Part shown: positions 52,079-59,756 of the stretch, piece after piece | Position numbering within the stretch: the stretch's first letter is position 1 | Layout of the letters: each line of letters starts with the position of its first letter | Assembly: GCF_002161355.1 (NCBI RefSeq) | Contig: NZ_NFHL01000001.1 | Coordinates: 310,001 to 374,000 of the forward strand | Direction: 5' to 3' | Length of the DNA: 64,000 nucleotides | Origin: Lachnoclostridium sp. An76 | GTDB taxonomy: Bacteria; Bacillota; Clostridia; Lachnospirales; Lachnospiraceae | Position numbers and translations under genes: made by a program | The notes under the pieces: generated by a model | Database searches by the model: none | Told to the model about the DNA's origin: nothing | Seen by the model: the letters and a program-made list of their open reading frames with translations, nothing else

Positions 52079-53431
52079 TCATATTTGAAACACTGCTGTA
52101 ACGATATTAAAGTACACGAGGATCGTGCAGGTATCGAGGATCGTCGTGATCAGAGGCGCTGCCATGATCGCCGGGTCAAGCCCGATCTTCTTCGCCACGA
52201 GCGGAAGGATGCAGCCGATACACTTCGCCATCGCCACGACCGCGATCATCGTCACGCCGAGCGCCACGGCGAGCATCAGATTTCTGTCATACATGATGCA
52301 GATCCTGATCCCGTTGACAACAGCAAGGAGAGTGCCCACGATAAGCGCCACTCTGATCTCTTTGAATATCACCTTAAAAATATCCGAAAATTCAATCTCT
52401 CCCACAGCCAGCCCGCGGATGACAAGGGTTGAGCTCTGTGACCCGCAGTTACCGCCCGTCCCCATGAGCATGGGGATGAACGTGATCAGGACAGGCATCG
52501 CTGCCATCGCATTCTCATAATACCCAAGGATCTCCCCTGTCACCGTCGCGGAAAGCATAAGGAGCATGAGCCATGGCGTACGGTTTTTCGCCTGCTGGAA
52601 CACAGAAGTCTCAAAATAGGAATCTTCGTTCGGGCTGACGCCGGCCATGATGCTGATATCTTCTGTCGTCTCATCCTGGAGGACGAGCATCGCATCGTCT
52701 ACAGTAACGATCCCGACCAGGCAGTCCTCATGGTCAATGATGGGGATCGCCACAAGACCGTATTTATTGATCATATTTGCCACGTGCTCCTGGTCGTCCA
52801 GAGTCCTGGCGTAGAGCACATTTTCATCCATGATATCTCCGATCAGGCGGGATTCGCCGGCTGTGAGCAGGTCCTTGACATCCACCATCCCGATCAGCTT
52901 TTTCTTCTCTGTGACGTAACATGTATAGATCGTCTCTTTGTTGATGCCGACCTGACGGATCTTTAAGATCGCATCCGCTACTGTCATCTCCCTGCGCAGG
53001 CTGATGTATTCGATATTCATGATACTGCCCGCACTGTCCTCCGGATACTGGAGGAGGCTGTTGATCTTCTGCCGCGTGTCCTCATCTGTCGCCGCGAGCA
53101 GACGGTCCACCACATTTGCAGGCATCTCTTCCAGGACGTCAACCGTATCGTCAACGTACATCTCTTCCATGACTTCTTCCAGCTCGGAATCCGTCAGTGC
53201 ATTGATCAGGTCCTCGCGCATCTCGCTGTTCATGTCCGTGAACACTTCCGCCGCTTCCTCCTTTGCAAGCAGGCGGAATACAAGAGTGCGCTGTTTCTTG
53301 TCAAGTTCTTCCAGGCATTCCACGATATCCACAGGATGCAATGTCTCCAGCTCTTCTTTTAATTTTTTAAAATCATGTATTTCCAGCAGTTCAATGATCT
53401 GCTCCACATCCAGACGATTTTCCTGATCCAT
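52079..53431 (-). CDS. mgtE: Magnesium transporter MgtE
   Basis: This 450-residue protein has the MgtE layout: an N-terminal helical domain (1-130, with ALTDSELEEVMEEMYVDDTV), two CBS domains (about 135-260) that sense cytosolic Mg2+, and five transmembrane helices. The pore-region sequence PMLMGTGGNCGSQSSTLVIR near 325-344 and DPAIMAAPLITTILDT are conserved. It takes up Mg2+. The 110-base gap to the divergent tmcAL gene is too short for an M-box riboswitch. Confidence 0.96.
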   Translation of the reverse strand: MDQENRLDVEQIIELLEIHDFKKLKEELETLHPVDIVECLEELDKKQRTLVFRLLAKEEAAEVFTDMNSEMREDLINALTDSELEEVMEEMYVDDTVDVLEEMPANVVDRLLAATDEDTRQKINSLLQYPEDSAGSIMNIEYISLRREMTVADAILKIRQVGINKETIYTCYVTEKKKLIGMVDVKDLLTAGESRLIGDIMDENVLYARTLDDQEHVANMINKYGLVAIPIIDHEDCLVGIVTVDDAMLVLQDETTEDISIMAGVSPNEDSYFETSVFQQAKNRTPWLMLLMLSATVTGEILGYYENAMAAMPVLITFIPMLMGTGGNCGSQSSTLVIRGLAVGEIEFSDIFKVIFKEIRVALIVGTLLAVVNGIRICIMYDRNLMLAVALGVTMIAVVAMAKCIGCILPLVAKKIGLDPAIMAAPLITTILDTCTILVYFNIVTAVFQI

Positions 53432-53524
53432 GCCGCACTCTCCTGTCTTTCTCTTCTGTCCGGCATGACGCCGGGCCTTTTTTCTCTGTCTGAGATTTCC
53501 CTGTAAGAATCCATCTTTTTATAG

Positions 53525-53530
53525 TATAAT
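53525..53530 (+). promoter_or_regulatory. -10 element of tmcAL
   Basis: TATAAT at 53525-53530 lies 32 bases before the chosen ATG. The -35 region (TGTAAG at 53502-53507) is weak. Confidence 0.55.
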
Positions 53531-53561
53531 ATGGTAGAAATTGATATACAAGGAGATTCTT

Positions 53562-54851
53562 ATGAAAATTGTCGGCCTGATCACAGAATATAATCCCTTT
53601 CACAATGGACATCTTCACCACATACGCGAAGCGAAGCGGATCACGGGAGCGGATGCCGCCATCGTCATTATGAGCGGCGATTACGTACAGCGCGGCGTCC
53701 CCGCGTTCATGCCCAAGAGACTGCGCACTGAGATGGCGCTGAAATGCGGGGCTTCCGCAGTTTTCGAGCTCCCCGTCTGCTATGCCACAGGCAGCGCGGA
53801 ATACTTTGCCATGGGGGCAGTCTCCCTGCTTGACAGCCTGGGGATCGTGGACGCCGTCTGCTTTGGCAGCGAGTGCAATGACCTGGACGCCCTGTCACAT
53901 GTGGCAGACATCCTCACCCGGGAACCTGACGACTACCGCAGCCTTCTGAAAAAGAGCCTGAAAAAGGGGGCGTCCTTCCCCACCGCCAGGCATGAAGCCA
54001 TGCTGGAGTACACGCGGGTACCTGCATATGCGGCCCTGTTGGATGATCCGAACAACATCCTCGGGATCGAATATCTCAAATCCCTGAAAAGACTGGACAG
54101 CCGCATGGTCCCCTTTACGATCCAGAGAGAGGGGGCACACTACCACGACCAGGCTCTCTCGCCCGGACACCTCAGCTCTGCCTCCGCTATCCGCTCACTA
54201 CTCGCATACTCCGGGTCTTCCCTGCGCACAGACCCGGCCGGAGGCACTTTTGAAAACACCTCCTTCGAGAATATCCTGAGCGAGCTGGAAGACCAGGTGC
54301 CGTCCTGCTGTCTGGAACTTCTCGAAGATTTCCACAGAGTACAGTACCCGGTCTATCAAAACGACCTGTCCCTCATCTTAAAATACAAGCTTCTCAACAA
54401 GACACCCGGCAGCCTGGTCCGTTACCAGGATGTATCCGAAGAGCTGGCGAACCGCATCTGCGCCCAGCTTGACAATTACATGAATTACAAGCAATTTGCC
54501 GAACTCCTGAAGACCAGGGAGATCACGCAGACACGCATTAACCGCGCTCTCCTGCACATCATGCTCGGATTAAAGAAGAGCGAAGTGGCTGAATACATGA
54601 ACAATGGCTTCCACTTCTATGCCCGCCTGCTCGGTTACCGTAAAGACAGCGCAAAACTCATCAGCCGGGTCGCAAAAGAAAGCCCGCTCCCGCTGCTGGC
54701 GAAACTGTCCGAGAGTGGAGAGCTGCCGGCCATCGGGCAGAAAATGCTCCGCAACGATATCCTGGCATCCAATCTGTATATGTCCGTGGTGACCGATAAA
54801 TACAAGACAGCGTTTTTGAACGAATATAGGCAGGGGATCCTAAAAGTGTGA
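53562..54851 (+). CDS. tmcAL: tRNA(Met) cytidine acetate ligase
   Basis: This 429-residue nucleotidyltransferase uses ATP and acetate to acetylate the wobble cytidine of elongator tRNA-Met. The start MKIVGLITEYNPFHNGHLHH carries the HxGH-type nucleotide motif; MSGDYVQRGVPAFMPKRLRTE follows near 37-57. The ATG at 53562 has AAGGAG at six bases; the frame opens earlier at 53541 without a ribosome site. It is divergent from mgtE and convergent with the AlkD-like gene across palindromic element copy 3. Confidence 0.94.
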   Translation: MKIVGLITEYNPFHNGHLHHIREAKRITGADAAIVIMSGDYVQRGVPAFMPKRLRTEMALKCGASAVFELPVCYATGSAEYFAMGAVSLLDSLGIVDAVCFGSECNDLDALSHVADILTREPDDYRSLLKKSLKKGASFPTARHEAMLEYTRVPAYAALLDDPNNILGIEYLKSLKRLDSRMVPFTIQREGAHYHDQALSPGHLSSASAIRSLLAYSGSSLRTDPAGGTFENTSFENILSELEDQVPSCCLELLEDFHRVQYPVYQNDLSLILKYKLLNKTPGSLVRYQDVSEELANRICAQLDNYMNYKQFAELLKTREITQTRINRALLHIMLGLKKSEVAEYMNNGFHFYARLLGYRKDSAKLISRVAKESPLPLLAKLSESGELPAIGQKMLRNDILASNLYMSVVTDKYKTAFLNEYRQGILKV

Positions 54852-54974
54852 AATCTGTATTTGCGGGGGAGCCAGGTGATTGGCGAAACGTCCGAAAACC
54901 TTCGATATATTCAAAGACGTTTTCGCGGCGGACAGGGATATGGCTCTGGTCCCGGTTCCCCCGCAAATACAGTT
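54851..54974. repeat. Palindromic element, copy 3 (tmcAL/alkD)
   Basis: A short form of the same family. The ends CTGTATTTGCGGGGGAGCC and GGTTCCCCCGCAAATACAG are inverted with one mismatch over 19 bases. Inside, CGAAAAC pairs with GTTTTCG around a TTCGATATATTC-like loop, and the GGCGGACAGGGATATGGCTC block matches copies 1 and 2. It begins inside the TGA of tmcAL and ends one base before the TAA of the next gene. Confidence 0.92.
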
Positions 54975-54975
54975 C

Positions 54976-55671
54976 TTATCGTTTTAGTTTTGCCAGTTCT
55001 TCTTTTTCTTCCCTGCTCACCCTGTACGACTCCCGTATTTTCTGGATCGCTTTATTGTGTGTGAAGTCGTCCATATGATTATTTTCTAATAGCCGCCTTG
55101 TCTGTTCCGGGAATTTTACGTAGCAGACCTGGATCGTCCACGCCACTCCCATTTTCGCGTAATACCCGTCATGATGGAGTCCGTCGCATATCCCGAGGAT
55201 CTCATCGATATGTCCTTCATCCACAAAATGGGACATCATGGCAACGATCATAAAACGGAGCCGGAATTCTTCTCTGCTGTCTCTATATGTTTTCAGATAG
55301 TCAAACCAGTAGTCCGGATCCTTTCTCATAAACTTATAACTTGTCACGCAGCTGTCGCAGACCGCCCAGTTTCCGATCCTGGGCACGAATCCATCCAGGT
55401 ATTTTCTGCGCTCTGCAAGATCCATTTTCCCATATCCGATCACAAGCCCCAGGAGCATGATCTCCTCATGGATGGAATCTGCACCGATCTTTTCCTCAGC
55501 CTCTTCGAGATAGGTCCGGTAATCTGCTTTGGTGATTTCCTTTGCAAGTTTTCTCAGGGCAGGGATCCTGATCCCCATGACATGTTCCACTCCCGGGAGA
55601 AGTTTTTGATTAAACTCTTTATAATCTTCCTCTGATAATGCGTATAACTTTTCTCTGATCTCCTCTACCAT
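54976..55671 (-). CDS. AlkD-like DNA alkylation repair protein
   Basis: This 231-residue all-helical HEAT-like repeat protein has the AlkD-family pattern: GVEHVMGIRIPALRKLAKEI near 26-45, LGLVIGYGK, and NWAVCDSCVTSYKFMRKDP near 100-118, where an aspartate of the NWAxCD segment serves as the glycosylase residue in this family. It likely removes N3- and N7-alkylated purines. It stands alone between two terminator-like structures. Confidence 0.92.
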   Translation of the reverse strand: MVEEIREKLYALSEEDYKEFNQKLLPGVEHVMGIRIPALRKLAKEITKADYRTYLEEAEEKIGADSIHEEIMLLGLVIGYGKMDLAERRKYLDGFVPRIGNWAVCDSCVTSYKFMRKDPDYWFDYLKTYRDSREEFRLRFMIVAMMSHFVDEGHIDEILGICDGLHHDGYYAKMGVAWTIQVCYVKFPEQTRRLLENNHMDDFTHNKAIQKIRESYRVSREEKEELAKLKR

Positions 55672-55685
55672 TCCACTCTCCTGCG

Positions 55686-55723
55686 AAAAAGGCTTCCGGC
55701 CTGATCTCCAGGACGGAAGCCTT
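55686..55723 (-). terminator. Terminator of the gltA-nfnA operon
   Basis: AAGGCTTCCG (55689-55698) pairs perfectly with CGGAAGCCTT (55714-55723); on the minus strand TTTTT follows. It lies about 70 bases after the operon's last stop. Confidence 0.88.
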
Positions 55724-55791
55724 CTGTCATCTCGATTACTGTCAGCCGGATTCTGTCCCGGCCGGCCTCTGCTTATTATTTCTTTATTTTA

Positions 55792-57186
55792 TTATTTCTC
55801 TTTATTCTTCAGATATTCGTCAATGCCCTTTGCTCCGGCTTTTCCTGCGCCCATGGCAAGGATGACCGTAGCCGCTCCGGTAACCGCGTCGCCGCCTGCG
55901 AACACGCCTTCTTTTGAAGTCTGTCCGTTCTCCTCATCCGCGACGATACATTTCCTGCGGTTTGTCTCCAGCCCCTTTGTGGTGGAAGAAATCAGCGGGT
56001 TCGGCGATGTTCCAAGAGACATGATGACTGTATCCACTTCGATATCATACTCAGACCCCGGGATCTCTACCGGACGTCTTCTTCCGGATGCATCCGGCTC
56101 GCCAAGCTCCATCTTAATGACAGTCATGCTTGTGATATTTCCGTTTTCATCCACGTTGATCTTTTTCGGATTTGTCAGAAGGTCAAAGATCACGCCTTCC
56201 TCTTTTGCGTGATGTACCTCTTCTACTCTGGCCGGGAGCTCTGCCTCGCTTCTTCTGTACACGATATGTACGTCCGCGCCGAGACGCAACGCCGTCCTGG
56301 CAGCATCCATAGCGACATTTCCTCCGCCCACGACTGCGACTTTCTTTCCTGCAGCGATCGGGGTATCGTAAGAATCGTCAAATGCCTTCATCAGATTGCT
56401 TCTCGTCAGGTATTCATTTGCGGAAAATACTTCATTCGCATTCTCCCCCGGGATGCCCATAAACATCGGAAGGCCTGCTCCCGAACCGATAAACACAGCT
56501 TCAAATCCTTCATCTTCCATGAGCTGGTCAATGGTCGTGGATTTTCCGATCACAACGTTTGTCTCAAATTTAACGCCAAGCTCTTTTACTTTCTCGATCT
56601 CTTTTGCGACAACCTTCTGTTTCGGGAGACGGAACTCCGGGATCCCGTATACAAGCACCCCGCCGAGCTCATGGAGCGCCTCAAATACAGTCACATCGTA
56701 TCCCATCTTCGCCAGGTCGCCCGCACAGGTAAGACCGGACGGGCCGGAACCGATCACAGCCACTTTATGTCCGTTCTTTGTCTCCGCGCCGACAGGCTTG
56801 ATGTCATTCTCAAGTGCATAGTCAGCCACAAATCTCTCCAGTTTTCCGATGGACACCGGCTCGCCCTTAATGCCGCGGATACATTTTCCTTCGCACTGGG
56901 ACTCCTGCGGGCAGACACGTCCGCAGATTGCCGGGAGCGCGCTGGATCTTCCGATCACTTTGTACGCTTCCTCGATATTTCCTTCCTTTACTTCATGGAT
57001 GAACGCCGGGATGTCGATCGAAACCGGACAGCCCTGGATACATTTTGCATTCTTGCAGTTGAGGCATCTCGCTGCCTCTTCCATCGCCTCTTCCAGATCA
57101 TACCCGAGGCAGACCTCATCAAAATTTGTCGCGCGTACTTTGGGATCCTGCTCTCTGACAGGAACTTTCTTTAACATATCAGCCAT
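55792..57186 (-). CDS. gltA: NADPH-dependent glutamate synthase-like subunit (NfnB/GltA type)
   Basis: This is a 464-residue flavoprotein. The N-terminal Fe-S domain has CLNCKNAKCIQGCPVSIDIP near 41-60 and CGRVCPQESQCEGKC near 88-102, giving eight cysteines for two 4Fe-4S clusters. VAVIGSGPSGLTCAGDLAKMG near 147-167 binds FAD and VAVVGGGNVAMDAARTALRLG near 286-306 binds NADP(H). There is no large GltB subunit here; instead an NfnA-type gene precedes it, so it is better viewed as the large subunit of NADH-dependent reduced ferredoxin:NADP oxidoreductase. Its ATG overlaps the nfnA stop by one base (TAATG). Confidence 0.92.
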   Translation of the reverse strand: MADMLKKVPVREQDPKVRATNFDEVCLGYDLEEAMEEAARCLNCKNAKCIQGCPVSIDIPAFIHEVKEGNIEEAYKVIGRSSALPAICGRVCPQESQCEGKCIRGIKGEPVSIGKLERFVADYALENDIKPVGAETKNGHKVAVIGSGPSGLTCAGDLAKMGYDVTVFEALHELGGVLVYGIPEFRLPKQKVVAKEIEKVKELGVKFETNVVIGKSTTIDQLMEDEGFEAVFIGSGAGLPMFMGIPGENANEVFSANEYLTRSNLMKAFDDSYDTPIAAGKKVAVVGGGNVAMDAARTALRLGADVHIVYRRSEAELPARVEEVHHAKEEGVIFDLLTNPKKINVDENGNITSMTVIKMELGEPDASGRRRPVEIPGSEYDIEVDTVIMSLGTSPNPLISSTTKGLETNRRKCIVADEENGQTSKEGVFAGGDAVTGAATVILAMGAGKAGAKGIDEYLKNKEK

Positions 57187-58073
57187 TATTCGTCACCTCC
57201 GCAATGTCCGCATCCGCCGTGGTGCGTATCCCCTTCCTGGAGCTTGAGCATCGCACGGCCTTCCGCTGTCTTGTACATCTGGCTTCTCTTCATCGCCTGG
57301 TCAAAATCCACGAGATGGCCGTCGAATTCCGGGCCGTCCACACAGGCGAATTTGATCTCATCGCCTACCTGGAGACGGCATGCACCGCACATCCCTGTCC
57401 CGTCCACCATGATCGGGTTCATACTGACGATCGTGGGGATCTCCAGTTTCTTCGTAAGCAGACAGACGAACTTCATCATGATCATCGGTCCAATGGCAAC
57501 GCAGACATCGTATTGATTCCCATTATTCACAAGTTCTTCAACCATAGTGGTGACCATACCGGCATGTCCGTATGTACCGTCGTCTGTACACGGATAGTAA
57601 TTGCCGGCGACAGCCTTCATCTCATCCTCAAGGATCAGCATATCCTTTGTCTTCGCGCCCACGATCACATCCGCGTCAATGCCGCGCTCATGCAGCCATT
57701 TTACCTGCGGATACACCGGAGCCGCGCCCACGCCGCCTGCAACGAACAGCATCTTTTTCTTCTTCAGCGCCTCTATATCCTCATGGACAAACTCGGAAGC
57801 ACATCCGAGCGGTCCTGTAAAGTCACGGAAATAATCCCCTTCTTTGAGCGCTCCCATCTTTGTTGTGGAAGCTCCCACTTCCTGCACCACAATGGTGATC
57901 GTCCCTGCCTCTCTGTCATAGTCACAGATGGTCAGGGGGATACGCTCGCCCTTCTCATCTATTTTTACGATAACAAACTGCCCGGGCTCACAGTGCTGTG
58001 CCACACGCGGCGCATGCACATCCATCAGAAAGATCTTGTCCGCCAGTTTTTCTGCTTTCATTATCTGATACAT
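57186..58073 (-). CDS. nfnA: Sulfide/dihydroorotate dehydrogenase-like FAD/NAD-binding protein (NfnA type)
   Basis: This 295-residue protein has the ferredoxin-reductase fold: CEPGQFVIVKIDEKGERIPL near 30-49 binds FAD, MLFVAGGVGAAPVYPQVKWL near 109-128 binds NAD, and VDGTGMCGACRLQVGDEIKFAC near 224-245 holds 2Fe-2S cysteines; the C-terminus is cysteine- and histidine-rich (HHGGCGHCGGDE). With the GltA-like subunit it forms the electron-bifurcating NfnAB complex that couples NADH and reduced ferredoxin to NADP+ reduction. The ATG at 58073 has GAGGAGG upstream. Confidence 0.92.
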   Translation of the reverse strand: MYQIMKAEKLADKIFLMDVHAPRVAQHCEPGQFVIVKIDEKGERIPLTICDYDREAGTITIVVQEVGASTTKMGALKEGDYFRDFTGPLGCASEFVHEDIEALKKKKMLFVAGGVGAAPVYPQVKWLHERGIDADVIVGAKTKDMLILEDEMKAVAGNYYPCTDDGTYGHAGMVTTMVEELVNNGNQYDVCVAIGPMIMMKFVCLLTKKLEIPTIVSMNPIMVDGTGMCGACRLQVGDEIKFACVDGPEFDGHLVDFDQAMKRSQMYKTAEGRAMLKLQEGDTHHGGCGHCGGDE

Positions 58074-58107
58074 GGTCTTCCTCCTCGTCAAAAATCACTC
58101 TTTCACT

Positions 58108-58136
58108 ATAATACGCTAAATTGTGCGGGATGGCAA
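58108..58136 (-). promoter_or_regulatory. Promoter of nfnA-gltA
   Basis: On the minus strand TTGCCA (58131-58136), a 17-base spacer and TATTAT (58108-58113). Confidence 0.82.
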
Positions 58137-58268
58137 GCAAAATAAATAAGACCGACACGGCAGGCCGCCCAGCTTGCAGCCTCACCATCCCGGCCTTATA
58201 TATTTTTCAGATATTACCGATGTAGATATCCGAACATTTTATCTCCATCTGACTTTGCTGTTGGCTTT

Positions 58269-59450
58269 TTAGAAGTCAACCTCTGTTCCGTAATATGTAC
58301 ATGTGAACAGCTTCTCCATTGTAGCCGGATCGATCGCACGCGGGTTGGACCCTGTACATGCGTCTCCTACTGCCAGCTCAGCGATCTTGGAGATCTTTTC
58401 TTTGAATTCGTCCTCATTGATACCAAAGTCTTTCAGTGTCTTCGGGATATTGAGTTTTACATTGAACTCATTGATCTTCTCGACAAGGCTGTTGATGAGA
58501 GCCTTCTCAGATGTTCCCGGAAGCCCCATCCTGCGGGCGATCTCAGCGTAGCGCTTTGCTGCCACCGGATCTTTCGCGTTATACTGGATAACGTACGGAA
58601 GATAGATCGCATTTGCGCATCCGTGCGGGATATGTCCTGTGGAGAATGCTGCCCCTGTCTTGTGCGCCATGGAGTGTACGATACCAAGCAGCGCGTTGGA
58701 GAATGCCATTCCCGCAAGGCACTGTGCGTAGTGCATCTGCTCTCTTGCCTCCATATTGCAGTTGTAGGAAGCCGGCAGGTAATCCAGGACCATCTCGATC
58801 GCCTGGAGCGCCAGCGGGTCTGTGAACGGCCCGTTCAGTGTGGATACATACGCCTCGATCGCGTGTGTCAGAGCATCCATGCCTGTGTAAGCCACCTGTT
58901 TTACCGGGAGCCCTGATACAAGGTCCGGGTCAACGATCGCGACATCGGGTGTGATATTGAAGTCAGCAAGCGGATATTTCACGCCTGTCTGATAGTTTGT
59001 GATCACTGAGAATGCAGTAACCTCTGTCGCTGTACCTGATGTAGACGGGATTGCTGCAAATTTTGCCTTTGTCCTGAGCTCCGGGAAGTTAAACGGTGTG
59101 CACAGCTCCTCGAAAGTTGTTTCCGGGTACTCATAGAACGCCCACATCGCTTTCGCCGCATCGATCGGGGAACCGCCTCCCATAGCTACGATCCAGTCCG
59201 GCTCAAACGCGCGCATCGCTTCCGCGCCTTTCATAACAGTCTCAACTGACGGGTCCGGCTCAACGCCTTCGAATAACTGAACTTCCATGCCTGCTTCTTT
59301 CAGATAGTTCACAGCGCGGTCAAGGAATCCCTGACGCTTCATGGAGCCACCGCCAACGACGAGGATCGCCTTTTTTCCTTTAAGGTTTTTCAACTCTTCA
59401 AGGCATCCTTTTCCATGGTAAATGTCTCTTGGTAAACAAAATCTGCTCAT
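58269..59450 (-). CDS. Iron-containing alcohol dehydrogenase
   Basis: This is a 393-residue group III alcohol dehydrogenase. GGGSPIDAAKAMWAF near 91-105 binds NAD(P), and the metal site is built by the aspartate and histidine of VDPD-YTGMDALTHAIEAY, then GIVHSMAHKTGAAF and HGCANAIYLP. PSTSGTATEVTAFSVITN near 133-150 is conserved. It likely reduces aldehydes during fermentation; substrate preference, such as butanol or propanediol type, cannot be told. The ATG at 59450 follows AAAGGAG at nine bases. A Rex-like site overlaps its promoter, which suggests control by the NADH/NAD ratio. Confidence 0.92.
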   Translation of the reverse strand: MSRFCLPRDIYHGKGCLEELKNLKGKKAILVVGGGSMKRQGFLDRAVNYLKEAGMEVQLFEGVEPDPSVETVMKGAEAMRAFEPDWIVAMGGGSPIDAAKAMWAFYEYPETTFEELCTPFNFPELRTKAKFAAIPSTSGTATEVTAFSVITNYQTGVKYPLADFNITPDVAIVDPDLVSGLPVKQVAYTGMDALTHAIEAYVSTLNGPFTDPLALQAIEMVLDYLPASYNCNMEAREQMHYAQCLAGMAFSNALLGIVHSMAHKTGAAFSTGHIPHGCANAIYLPYVIQYNAKDPVAAKRYAEIARRMGLPGTSEKALINSLVEKINEFNVKLNIPKTLKDFGINEDEFKEKISKIAELAVGDACTGSNPRAIDPATMEKLFTCTYYGTEVDF

Positions 59451-59471
59451 TTCCAGCATCTCCTTTATGTA

Positions 59472-59489
59472 TTGTTATTTTTTTAACGC
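59472..59489. promoter_or_regulatory. Rex-like operator
   Basis: TTGTTATTTTTTTAACGC resembles the Rex consensus TTGTTAA-N4-TTAACAA with three mismatches in the 14 defined positions. It lies just downstream of the -10 element of the alcohol dehydrogenase promoter, where a repressor would block. Confidence 0.45.
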
Positions 59490-59493
59490 AGTC

Positions 59494-59522
59494 ATTATAA
59501 CTCTTTTTTACATGAAAAACAA
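59494..59522 (-). promoter_or_regulatory. Promoter of the alcohol dehydrogenase gene
   Basis: On the minus strand TTGTTT (59517-59522), a 17-base spacer and TATAAT (59494-59499). A perfect 16-bp palindrome, AAATTTAGCTAAATTT at 59536-59551, lies 14 bases upstream of the -35 and may be a second operator. Confidence 0.85.
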
Positions 59523-59557
59523 CCCTGTTATTGTTAAATTTAGCTAAATTTTCGCAT

Positions 59558-59712
59558 CAGTTCAGCCATCGGGCTGCGCGGGAGAGAAAATCATGCTCGC
59601 ATGATTTTTCGAGCGGGCAGTCCGATGAGCTGAGCGCCCGTTTATGAGGAAAACAGCGGCGCAGCCGCAGTAAGCACGCAGTGCGGTTTTCCGAATGGCG
59701 CGGGCTGAACTG
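59558..59712. repeat. 155-bp palindromic element with three-way-junction folding
   Basis: The ends CAGTTCAGCC and GGCTGAACTG are perfect inverted repeats. Two inner hairpins fill it: one closed by ATCGG/CCGAT with AAAATCATGC-TC-GCATGATTTT at its tip, and one with GGAAAAC/GTTTTCC enclosing GCGGC-type pairs. It lies downstream of the 59757 gene and upstream of the alcohol dehydrogenase promoter. It differs in sequence from the three stop-codon elements. Confidence 0.85.
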
Positions 59713-59756
59713 TTACAAATCTTTACCAATAACAGGGCTGTATCCTATTTTTCACG

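Noticed and set aside
53432-53561. M-box riboswitch upstream of mgtE
   Set aside because: The gap is too short and no conserved M-box core was seen.
54661-54966. Minus-strand frame with SHIPVRRENVFEYIEGFRT
   Set aside because: Same repeat-derived frame as in copy 1 plus antisense of tmcAL.
55792-57186. True glutamate synthase
   Set aside because: No large GltB subunit; the neighbouring NfnA-type gene indicates a ferredoxin-NADP oxidoreductase complex.
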